A stretch of 32,530 bases of DNA from contig CAYMKL010000080.1 of assembly GCA_964390805.1 (NCBI GenBank), forward strand, positions 1 through 32,530, given 5' to 3'. A program made the position numbers and the translations under genes. The DNA is from CAYMKL01 sp964390805. GTDB lineage: Bacteria > Chloroflexota > Anaerolineae > VGOG01. Positions 1 to 7,513 of the stretch are shown piece after piece. Positions within the stretch are counted from its first letter, which is position 1, and every line of letters starts with the position of its first letter. A model generated the notes under the pieces. The model did not search any database and had not been told where the DNA came from. It worked only from the letters and a program-made list of their open reading frames with translations.

Positions 1-371
1 CCCGTGTGCTCATGGGCTTGTTTCTGCCCTTCCCACGAAAATAGGTTTGAGCGTCTAGAGTTTGGACACACAAACTGCTGTTCTTGAGCTTTTTTCTGCA
101 CCTCCTTTCCAACTCCTGGCTTTCTCGGAAAGTCCTATGGCGCGTTTTCACGTGTGAACGGCCTCTCAGCATCGCCTTGGTTCTTTCCTGCCCCAAAACC
201 TGCTAAGCGCCCCGCTTCACCGCCACCGAGATCCAATCCGCTCTCCCAACTGCCGTCAGACATTGACTTTCCGAGGGATCTCAACGGGCGGCTCTGTCAC
301 GACAGATCGCTTGGTGGCATTCAAACTGGTTCTTCCGCTAGAAAATCGTCTGTTCTTGAGCTTTCTTACGG
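1..371. other. Intergenic flank, no gene recognised
   Basis: I see no reading frame here with a convincing start or family motif. The only structure noted is an 18-base direct repeat, CTGTTCTTGAGCTTTYTT, at 78-95 and again at 350-367. The second copy lies directly beyond the stop codon of the cysteine-synthase-like gene, so it could mark an old duplication or recombination edge. No rho-independent terminator (GC stem plus T run) is evident for the minus-strand gene that ends here. Confidence 0.5.
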
Positions 372-1343
372 TTATATGAAAAGCCCGAAACTCAGGTATC
401 GCGAAGCTCGATCCGGCAGAAGTGCAACTATGTGTTGATCCGGTCCGAATCTCTCGGCTACTTGCAGGGCAGCGCTCACATTGGCTCCTGATGAGGGCCC
501 CACGGGGAATCCCTCCTCTCGTGCCAATCGGCCAGCCATACGCCACGCCTCTGTGGAACTGACAGGAATGATTTCGTCAATCTCTCCCAAATCCACTATC
601 TCTGGAACGACACCATCACTGATGCCTTGGATGCCATAGATGGTCGGCTCCTCACCGGAGCTCGAAGTCGCCTCGGCTGGTTCTACAGCCACGATCAAAA
701 CGTCAGGGTCTGCCTTGCGTAGAGCTTGGGAGATGCCCATTAGGGTTCCGCCGGTGCCAACTCCTAAAACAACAGCATCTACTTTCCCATCAGTCTGCTC
801 CAGGATCTCCCTGCCCGTTTGCCAATGTGCTCGCACATTGGCAGGGTTCGTGAACTGATCTAACATGTGTTTGGCGGGGTCAGCCTCCAGCATCTCAGCC
901 GTAATCCTGTTACGCACCATCCGCCCTGCCTTCGTTCGGGATATCGCTCGGCCTTCAATCTGCATATCGGCCGTGGTCAGTCCCTCCACTGGAGTTAGCA
1001 CTACCTCAGCACCAAAATGCCCTACCAGGTCTTGAATCTCCTGGTTTGTGTCCTCGGTCATGACGATCACTACATCGTAGCCTTTGACGGAGCCCAGTGC
1101 GGCAAGGGAAATCCCAGTATTGCCACTGGTAGCTTCGATCAAGATGGTTGATCCCGGCTTGATCTCCCCCTTCTTCTCAGCATCCTCAAGCATCTCCCTT
1201 ATCATGCGGTCTTTTATGCTGCCAGTGGGATTCATGAACTCGCACTTGGCCAGTATGCTCGCCCGCAGCCCCTTCGTCACCCGGCTTAGGCGGATCAGCG
1301 GTGTATTGCCGATCAAATCGAAGACACTGGCTGCAATTTTCAT
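372..1343 (-). CDS. PLP-dependent cysteine synthase family protein
   Basis: Fold-type II PLP enzyme of the CysK/CysM family, 323 aa, near the usual 300-320. Such enzymes replace the beta substituent of (O-acetyl)serine, typically with sulfide to give cysteine, in the cytoplasm. Visible motifs: PTGSIKDR with the Schiff-base Lys at about residue 44, SGNTG at 73-77, QFTNPAN near 163, the phosphate-binding GTGGT at 196-200, and GPSSG with the PLP-N1-binding Ser at about 285. The usual MPE-MS-ER segment is MTEDTNQEI, and the C-terminal PDSGERYL is PDRASRYL, so acceptor specificity may differ from true O-acetylserine sulfhydrylase. ATG at 1343 is preferred over one seven codons upstream because AAGGGAG lies 7 bases before it. 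The gene follows the GntR regulator on the same strand across a 144-bp gap and may be co-transcribed or regulated by it. Confidence 0.85.
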   Translation of the reverse strand: MKIAASVFDLIGNTPLIRLSRVTKGLRASILAKCEFMNPTGSIKDRMIREMLEDAEKKGEIKPGSTILIEATSGNTGISLAALGSVKGYDVVIVMTEDTNQEIQDLVGHFGAEVVLTPVEGLTTADMQIEGRAISRTKAGRMVRNRITAEMLEADPAKHMLDQFTNPANVRAHWQTGREILEQTDGKVDAVVLGVGTGGTLMGISQALRKADPDVLIVAVEPAEATSSSGEEPTIYGIQGISDGVVPEIVDLGEIDEIIPVSSTEAWRMAGRLAREEGFPVGPSSGANVSAALQVAERFGPDQHIVALLPDRASRYLSFGLFI

Positions 1344-1487
1344 CTGTTTCTCCCTTCGAGCCATCCAGGCCCTTCACGAGGTCCATCATCTACACGATTA
1401 CAGAAACACACCGCCGGGGCCAATAGGGCTGGCAACAAGCTATCGCATCTCCCCACCCTATCTCCGGGTCTCTTGCTAAAGGCATGC

Positions 1488-2195
1488 TCAGGAGAACGGA
1501 GACCGAGCAAAGGTCGTGAGGATCTCAGGAACACTAGACCGGTCGGGGAAGAACCGAGCCAAACGACGGATCGAGCTGTTGTAGTGCCGAATGATCAGTT
1601 GGCCGGCCCTTTCAGCGTCTCGATCTCGCAAGGCGAAGAGGATCTCATGCTTCTCGTCTAATCCCGGTTTTGCGTCATAGTTGGGCGATGCAGTCGCGAT
1701 GGCCAAAATGCGTCTTGATTCGTTGTCGAGAGAACGGAAAAACGCTTGAAGCCGCAAATTGCCTGCATTTGCGATGATCAAATCGTGAATTTGTCTGAAC
1801 TGACTCACGGCCAAGTTAATGCGGCCATGATCTATTTCCTGACTCGCCTGGTCATAGACCCGCGCCAGATCCTCAAGCTCGTGCTCCGATATACGAATCA
1901 CCGCGGTCTGGACTGCAAGCGATTCCAGAGCCCCACGGATTTCATAGATCTCCCGCACATCTTCACGAGTAATCTGGGTTACGTAAGTGCCCATGTAAGG
2001 GCTGCGTTTCACCAGTCGCTCGTGCGATAGTTGCGTCAGAATCTCGCGCACAGGCGTGCGACTGAGGTCGAATTGGATCGCCAACTCATCCTCCAGGAGC
2101 GCTTCTCCTGCGTCGAGTTGGTTAGATAGGATGTGCTCTTTCAGAGTTTCGTAGGCTTTACGTTTGCGTGTGGCTGTGGTGATTCTCTTTTTCAT
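1488..2195 (-). CDS. GntR family transcriptional regulator, FCD (FadR-like) subfamily
   Basis: 235-aa cytoplasmic DNA-binding regulator. The N-terminal winged helix-turn-helix covers about residues 12-75 and has the GntR signatures LEDELAIQFDLSRTPVREIL and a wing around GTYVTQI. The C-terminal all-helical FCD ligand/metal domain covers about 85-215. Three candidate metal-binding histidines are visible (QIHDLI, EKHEIL, IRHYNSS), while the usual Asp four residues before the first His is not apparent. ATG 2195 opens the conserved domain; the frame extends upstream, but that stretch overlaps the promoter and operator. The promoter reads away from the acylase gene and toward cysteine synthase. Neighbouring operator-like dyads suggest autoregulation. 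The ligand is unknown; relatives usually sense small organic acids or amino acids. Confidence 0.88.
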   Translation of the reverse strand: MKKRITTATRKRKAYETLKEHILSNQLDAGEALLEDELAIQFDLSRTPVREILTQLSHERLVKRSPYMGTYVTQITREDVREIYEIRGALESLAVQTAVIRISEHELEDLARVYDQASQEIDHGRINLAVSQFRQIHDLIIANAGNLRLQAFFRSLDNESRRILAIATASPNYDAKPGLDEKHEILFALRDRDAERAGQLIIRHYNSSIRRLARFFPDRSSVPEILTTFARSPFS

Positions 2196-2240
2196 TGTTT
2201 TTCTGCGGCTCCAGGTGCCAATAGGATATAGTATTCGAGG

Positions 2241-2259
2241 GTATACTTGTGTATACAAG
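2241..2259. promoter_or_regulatory. Probable GntR operator overlapping the transcription start
   Basis: Just downstream of the -10 box lie two GTATAC hexamers (2241-2246, 2251-2256) spaced one helical turn apart. Overlapping them is the dyad CTTGT-N4-ACAAG (2246-2259). A related TTATAC follows at 2261. FCD-type GntR regulators commonly bind short TTGTATACAA-like dyads, so I infer autorepression by blocking the start site. Confidence 0.6.
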
Positions 2260-2288
2260 ATTATACCACACATCAACCTTCTTGTCAA
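2260..2288 (-). promoter_or_regulatory. Consensus sigma70-type promoter of the GntR gene
   Basis: On the minus strand the -35 box is TTGACA (2288-2283), followed by exactly 17 bases and a TATAAT -10 box (2265-2260). TGG precedes the -10, giving an extended -10 as well. The predicted start point is near 2253, about 58 bases upstream of the regulator ATG. Both hexamers match consensus fully, so this should be a strong promoter unless repressed. Confidence 0.8.
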
Positions 2289-2398
2289 GTAAGGTACCCG
2301 TCAGTTTGACTTTTTTATCATAATGTGCTAAAAGAGACCATGTTTCCCAGCGCGCAGCGGAGCGTGGCCAGACCCTCAACCAGTGAGGAGGAGACAAA

Positions 2399-4871
2399 AT
2401 GCCAAAACTGCTAGGCAATATACTGAAGATCGTTGGTGTTCTCATCATTGTTGGTCGTGATCGTGGCGGCGGGCGCGGGCTACTTCCTCATCAGGCGCAA
2501 CTTCCCAGCCATCAGCGGTACCATCAAGGCGGCAGGGCTCCAATCCCAGGTGAAAGTTTACCGGGACAAATGGGGCATCCCTCACATCTACGCCTCCAAT
2601 CCCCACGACCTGTTCTTCGCCCAGGGCTATGTCCACGCCCAGGACCGATTCTGGCAGATGGAGTTCTGGCGGCGGGTCGGCTCTGGACGGCTGTCGGAGA
2701 TCCTGGGGGAGTCCGCCCTGGAGAACGACCGCTTCATCCGCACCGTCGGCTGGCACCGCACTGCCGCCCAGGAGTTGGAACAACTGGACGATCAGATGCG
2801 GACGGTGTTGGAGGCCTACGCCGAGGGGGTCAACGCCTACGTCTCCACTCACCGGGGCCGCCTGGGGCTGGAGTCCACCATCCTGGGCCTCACTGGCGTC
2901 AAGTTCGACCCGGAGCCCTGGACCCCACTCAACACCCTCACCTGGGCCAAGGTGATGGCCTGGGATCTGGGAGGCAACAGGGGTGACGAGCTCCTCCGCG
3001 CCCACGTCGCTGCCCGGCTGGGCGTCTCCGCCGTCGGCGCGGTGATGCCCCCTTACCCCGACGACTACCCGGTCATCGTTCCGCACCCCCTGACAGGAGC
3101 GACATTGGACGCGCTGCCTGAGGCCGCCTTTGAGACCCACGTTCTGGGGATGGGGGATGACCCTTCGGCCTCGCTCAGGGCAGGCCTGGGAAGCAACAAT
3201 TGGGTCGTCGCCGGTAGCCGCACCGAGACCGGTATTCCCCTCCTGGCCAACGATCCCCACCTGGGCATCCAGATGCCCTCCATCTGGTACGAGATCGGCC
3301 TCCACTGCGAACCCGTGGGGCCGGACTGCCCCTACAACGTGGTCGGTACCTCCTTCGCCAGCGCGCCCGGCGTCATCATCGGCCACAACGATCACATAGC
3401 GTGGGGGGTCACCAACCTGGGGCCGGACGTGCAGGACTTGTTCATCGAACGGGTCAACCCTGAGAATCCTAACCAGTACGGGTACCAGGGGGAGTGGCTA
3501 GACATGGAGGTCGTCCGCGAGGAGATCACCGTCGCCGGGGAGGAAGCACCGGTGGTGGTGAACGCCCGTATCACCCGCCACGGCCCCATCATCAACGATG
3601 TGGTCGGCGGCACGGAAGAGAAGTGGTTCTTCGGCTGGCAGCCCTTGGCCCTCTCCTGGACTGCGCTCCAGCCCGGCACGCTGATGCGCAGCGTCCTTCT
3701 TTTGGATAAGGCCACCAATTGGGAGGAATTCAGGGAGGCGCTGAGCTACTGGGACGTGCCCAGTCAGAACTTCGCCTACGCCGACGTGGAGGGGAACATC
3801 GGCTACCAGGCCCCCGGTCGCATCCCCATCCGAGCTTCCGGCAATGGTTCCACGCCAGTACCCGGTTGGGCCGGGGAGTACGAGTGGGTGGACTACATTT
3901 CATTCGACGAACTGCCCCGCGCTTTCAACCCGCCAGAGGGGTACATCGTCACCGCCAACCACGCCGTGGTGGGGCCGGACTTCCCCTACTTCCTGGGGAT
4001 GGACTGGGCCCCTGGCTACCGGGCGCGACGGATCGTGGAGCTGATCGAGGCCGACCCCTCTCTCTCGCTGGCGGACATGCAGGCCATCCAGGGGGACAGC
4101 AGCCCCATCTATGCCCAGGACGTCTTGCCTTACCTACTGGCCCTCTCCAGCGACGCGCCTCGCTTGGCGGAAGCACTGGAACTGCTGCGGAACTGGGACG
4201 GGCGGGCGGTGCGGGATAGCGCGGGCGCCGCCCTCTTCGAGGCCTTCCGTCTGCACCTGATAGACCTGACCTTCGGCGATGAACTGGGAGAGCGACTCCT
4301 GCGTCGAGCCCGAAGCACGGCGGGGGTTGCGCTGATAGGTCTCCTGGCGGACGAGACCTCCCCCTGGTTTGACGACGCGACCACTCCCCAGGTGGAGACG
4401 CGAGACGAGATCCTGCTGCAGGCACTGGAGGAAGCGGCGGAGGAACTGACCGAGACCTTGGGGCGGAACATGGCCCGCTGGCAATGGAGCGACCTCCACA
4501 CCGCCACCTTCGAGAATCAGAGCCTGGGGCAGTCCGGCATCGCCCTCGTTGAAGCTCTGTTCAACCGCGGGCCAGTCGCGGTGGACGGCAGTATCGCCAC
4601 GGTCAACAACACCGGTTACAGTACAAGCCGTCCCTATGGCGTGGTGACCGTCCCCTCCTACCGCCAGATTTTGGACCTGGGCGACTTCACCCGTTCGGTC
4701 TCGATGCACACCACCGGCCAATCCGGCCACCCCTACCACCGTCACTACGACGACATGATTGACTCCTGGCGAGACATCGAGTATCACCCCATGCTGTGGG
4801 GGCGGGCCGACGTGGAGGCGGATGCAGAGGGTGTGCTGGTGCTGGTAAAGACTACAGCGGATTGGGAATAG
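2399..4871 (+). CDS. Penicillin acylase family protein (Ntn hydrolase), N-terminus frameshifted
   Basis: About 820-aa proenzyme of the penicillin G acylase/acyl-homoserine-lactone acylase family. These cleave themselves into alpha and beta chains and hydrolyse amide bonds of acylated substrates, usually outside the membrane. The beta-chain nucleophile is the Ser of GSNNW (codon 3192-3194), followed by the family block LLANDPHLG. Other conserved parts are VYRDKWGIPHIYA and FAQGYVHAQDRFWQME (alpha chain), and NHAV and YRARRI (beta chain). The best start is ATG 2399, preceded by GAGGAGG, giving a hydrophobic MPKLLGNILKIVGVLI segment. That frame is one base out from the rest. Removing one base near 2453 would join it smoothly to VVIVAAGAGYF as a signal anchor. 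The long frame itself opens only at a TTG (2433) with no good ribosome site. The last residues (TTADWE) lie in a copy of the CGGATTG repeat. Confidence 0.88.
3161..3184. repeat. Short dispersed CCCTTCGRC..GCTCAGG repeat inside the acylase gene
   Basis: Matches the short repeat also found at 7279-7297 and 8442-8473. Here it encodes the peptide around PSASLRAG, ending a few residues before the autocatalytic Ser. It therefore sits in the alpha/beta spacer that relatives excise, where an insertion would be tolerated. Confidence 0.6.
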
Positions 4872-4882
4872 AACGGATTGGG
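4851..4882. repeat. Half copy of the nested CGGATTG palindromic element
   Basis: The segment beginning ACTACAGCGGATTGGGAAT matches the reverse complement of the right arm of the array unit at 5699-5776 at 28 of 29 positions. It supplies the acylase stop codon and the leader of the GxxExxY gene, so that gene has copies of the element on both sides. Confidence 0.7.
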
Positions 4883-4895
4883 ATTGGAGGGCGTC

Positions 4896-5693
4896 GTGTC
4901 CAAACTCATACACGCTGAATTGAGTTATGAGGTACGCGGAGTGCTTTTCCACGTGTACAACACGCTCGGCCCAATGCTCAAGGAAGAGTATTGCAGAGAT
5001 GCCATTGTCATTGGACTGGAGAAACACAGGATTGTCTGTGAAGCGGAGAAGGTGTTTGAAGTCTATTACGAGGGCGAACGAGTTGGCTTGTACTCTGTGG
5101 ACGTGTGGATTGAGAACGGCAAGCTGTTGCTGGAGATCAAAGTCGCGCTTGCCATTGAGCCTATTCACAAGGCACAAGCTATCTCGTACCTGAAAGTCAC
5201 CGATGCCGACCTGGCATTCGTGGTAAACTATGGTGGCTCATCCCTCGAGATTGAGAGGCTGCCCAACTTCCTGCGCGATAAGCAACCAAGGTTCGTCTGG
5301 CAACCACGGCCCATTGCCCAAGGGCTGCTCTACCCTGATTTGGTAAACGTCATTCAACGCGCCTGCCACCGCGTCCACTTCACATTGGGGCCGGGATTCT
5401 TACATCAAGTCTACCGGCGAGCCACGATGATCGAATTGCCTCGTAGCGGTCTCAGCTACGACTACATCAAACAGTTACCTGTGGAATATGAAGGCCAGCT
5501 TCTGGGCTACCAGGACGTTCGCCTGATCCTGGTCGAAGACAAGATACTGCTGGCTACTTTCGCCCTTCGCCAGACCGAAGATGCCATGGCCGAGCAACTC
5601 AAGGCACGCTTGCGTCAACTGGACATAAAACTCGGCCTGCTGGCGAATTTCTACGGCACCAGACTGACGATCACGCCAGTTCGAGTCAGGTAG
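4896..5693 (+). CDS. GxxExxY-type PD-(D/E)XK-like protein, tandem two-domain form
   Basis: 265-aa protein containing two consecutive copies of a GxxExxY domain that normally stands alone at about 125 aa. Copy one (residues 8-125) has LGPMLKEEY, YSVDVWIENGKLLLEIK with Asp69, Glu80 and Lys82 of a PD-(D/E)XK-like core, and KAQAISYLK. Copy two (about 142-262) has LGPGFLHQVY, but the catalytic positions read YQDVRLILVEDKILLATFA, so the core Asp and ExK are gone. Copy one is likely the active or binding unit and copy two a degenerate structural partner. GTG 4896 is chosen because GGAGG lies 5 bases upstream; a TTG six codons earlier lies in repeat sequence. The family's function is not established. 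The gene is flanked by CGGATTG palindromic repeats on both sides. Confidence 0.8.
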   Translation: MSKLIHAELSYEVRGVLFHVYNTLGPMLKEEYCRDAIVIGLEKHRIVCEAEKVFEVYYEGERVGLYSVDVWIENGKLLLEIKVALAIEPIHKAQAISYLKVTDADLAFVVNYGGSSLEIERLPNFLRDKQPRFVWQPRPIAQGLLYPDLVNVIQRACHRVHFTLGPGFLHQVYRRATMIELPRSGLSYDYIKQLPVEYEGQLLGYQDVRLILVEDKILLATFALRQTEDAMAEQLKARLRQLDIKLGLLANFYGTRLTITPVRVR

Positions 5694-5698
5694 GGGTA

Positions 5699-5942
5699 AA
5701 CACAACAGCGGATTGAGAAACAAACGGATTGAAATCGAGGACAGAATCCGTTCCATTCCCAATCCGCTGTAGTGTTCCGTGTAACACGACGACGGATTGA
5801 GAAACAAACGGATTGAATCGAGGACAGAATCCGTTCCATTCCCAATCCGCTGTAGTGTTCCATGCAACACGACGACGGATTGAGAAACAAACGGATCGAA
5901 TCGAGGACAGAATCCGTTCTATTCCTAATCCGTTGTAGTGTT
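5699..5942. repeat. Three tandem nested-palindrome elements (83-84 bp period)
   Basis: Units at 5699-5776, 5783-5859 and 5866-5942. Unit 1 is a nested hairpin in which AACAC.ACA pairs with TGT.GTGTT, then GCGGATTG with CAATCCGC, then AACGGATT with AATCCGTT around a 14-base loop. Units 2 and 3 differ at a few positions. The array fills the gap between the GxxExxY gene and the convergent polyferredoxin gene. It has no T run, so it does not look like a simple terminator, and spacer-to-spacer variation is absent, so it is not a CRISPR. Confidence 0.85.
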
Positions 5943-5953
5943 CCACCAAGGAG

Positions 5954-7513
5954 CTAAGCCACGTACACGCGAATGGCCGCCTCGCCATTGACCGGGCACT
6001 TGTACTCGCAGATGCCACACCCGATACAGCGCTCCCGGATCACGTGGGGGCGCTGTACTGTTACCAGCACGCCGTCGCCGTTCCGCGCCTCAACCCGCTC
6101 CAGCTTGATGGCCTTGTCGGGCACCGGGCACATCTCCTCGCACACGATGCAATCCTGATAATCAGCCCACGGGATGCAGCGGTTCTGGTCAATGTACGCC
6201 TGGCCGATCACCTGCTGCCGCTTATCCTGCAGGCTCAAGGGGGGAATGGCCTGCACAGGGCACATCTGGCCACAGGCGTGGCACGAGTAGTCGCAATACC
6301 CCAGCCTGGTCACCAGCACCGGCGTCCACAGACCCTCAAGACCCGCTTCTGCCACAGCGGGCTGGATGGCGCTGGTCGGGCAGGCGCGGATGCACTCTCC
6401 GCAGCGAATGCACCTGGACAGCAGGTCGTTCTCCCGCGCCCCTGGGGGACGAATGAGCCACGGGTGCTCTGTCTTGGAAGTGAGGTTGCTGCGGAACAGG
6501 CCCATGCCTGCGAGGGCCGCGCCGAGAGCCGTAAGCGCCTGCCGCCGGCTGGGATCGTAGGGCTGCCTCTCGGCCAGCGAGAGGCGAGCCGGGAACTCGA
6601 CCGCGCTGTACGGACAGACCGCCAGGCACTCCAGGCACATCGTGCACTCGGCCGGGTCGCTGGCGTATTCCCTCTCAGGCTGAATCGTCCCGGTCGGGCA
6701 GACCTGGGAGCAAGCGTCGCATTGCGTGCACCGGTCATTCACCTCCCGCCGCACGACCGCTGCCCTGCTCAACCATCCCAGCAGCGCGCCCAAAGGGCAC
6801 AGGTAGCGACACCAGAACCTCGGCGCGGCCAGGTTCAACAGAATCACACCCAGGAACAGGCCGGCATACAACAGAGTGTGACGATAAAATGCAGGTTCCG
6901 GCGGAAGCACCTTGGGCCGCACCAGCCCATCGAAGTCCGAAATGGCTGACCGTAGCATCGGAACTCGATAGAGCGCAGTCTCGGCCGCCGTGACCAACTG
7001 ATCCACCGCGGGCCACACACTGACCGATAGGGTGCGAAAGAGGATGGTCAGAGGATCGAAGATCAGCAGGGTCAGGTTGGTGAGGAGCGCGGCCGCGAGG
7101 ATGGTCAGCAGCAGACTGTACTTCAATCTACGCCACGAGTCAACAGGCGCTTTCCGCTTTCCACGCAAGCGGCGTAGCGAGAATAGGTCCAGCAGCGTCC
7201 CCAGGGGGCAAAGCCATCCGCACCACACCCGGCCCAGCGCGAGAGTCAGCGCCACTGTGATCAGCGCCAGGGCCACGTCCTGAGCTTGCCGAAGGGCCGA
7301 TCCTGCCAGAACGGTGCGGCTCGCCAGCAGATGGGCCAGCATTGCCAGGGGGTCGAGCCGCATGGGGAAGTTGACTACCGTCCCAGGCCACCCACCCCGG
7401 CGCGACCACACGAACAACACTACGAACACTAGCAACGCCGCGTACTGGACCAACCGCCGCAGCGTCGTCCAATGACGGGGCGTCCACCTCGCCCTACGCT
7501 TCACCCTAGCCAA
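5954..7513 (-). CDS. Membrane polyferredoxin, NapH-NapG-like fusion
   Basis: About 519-aa membrane Fe-S protein likely to pass electrons between a membrane quinone pool and soluble partners. The N-terminal half has roughly five hydrophobic segments and the NapH-type motifs VWCGWLCPLG (about residue 98) and FWCRYLCPLG (about 236), followed by two [4Fe-4S] motifs (CTQCDACSQVCP, CTMCLECLAVCP). A second Arg-Arg signal-like stretch, SRRQALTALGAALAGMGLF, starts near 322. After it comes a NapG-like portion with CIRCGECIRACP, CDYSCHACGQMCP, CIVCEEMCP and CIGCGICEYKCP. This order suggests a natural NapH and NapG fusion. TTG 7513 is favoured because GAGGAG sits 7 bases upstream; GTG 7504 is an alternative. 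The start lies inside the end of the DUF362 gene, suggesting translational coupling. Confidence 0.82.
   Translation of the reverse strand: MARVKRRARWTPRHWTTLRRLVQYAALLVFVVLFVWSRRGGWPGTVVNFPMRLDPLAMLAHLLASRTVLAGSALRQAQDVALALITVALTLALGRVWCGWLCPLGTLLDLFSLRRLRGKRKAPVDSWRRLKYSLLLTILAAALLTNLTLLIFDPLTILFRTLSVSVWPAVDQLVTAAETALYRVPMLRSAISDFDGLVRPKVLPPEPAFYRHTLLYAGLFLGVILLNLAAPRFWCRYLCPLGALLGWLSRAAVVRREVNDRCTQCDACSQVCPTGTIQPEREYASDPAECTMCLECLAVCPYSAVEFPARLSLAERQPYDPSRRQALTALGAALAGMGLFRSNLTSKTEHPWLIRPPGARENDLLSRCIRCGECIRACPTSAIQPAVAEAGLEGLWTPVLVTRLGYCDYSCHACGQMCPVQAIPPLSLQDKRQQVIGQAYIDQNRCIPWADYQDCIVCEEMCPVPDKAIKLERVEARNGDGVLVTVQRPHVIRERCIGCGICEYKCPVNGEAAIRVYVA
7279..7297. repeat. Short dispersed CCCTTCGRC..GCTCAGG repeat inside the polyferredoxin gene
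   Basis: Minus-strand copy of the repeat seen at 3161 and 8442. It encodes ALRQAQD in a loop just before a transmembrane segment, so it keeps the frame and spares the membrane helices. Confidence 0.6.

Noticed and set aside
2306..2334. Plus-strand promoter for the acylase (TTGACT with TAAAAG at 17-bp spacing)
   Set aside because: The -10 candidate matches consensus poorly, so I cannot support it as a feature.
4134..5177. Long open frame antisense to the acylase 3' end
   Set aside because: It mirrors codon structure of a GC-rich gene, has no family motif, and runs across the acylase/GxxExxY boundary.
5699..5942. Possible CRISPR-like array (regular 83-84 bp period)
   Set aside because: The whole unit is repeated, including the would-be spacer, and each unit is a nested palindrome. 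There are only three units and no cas genes.
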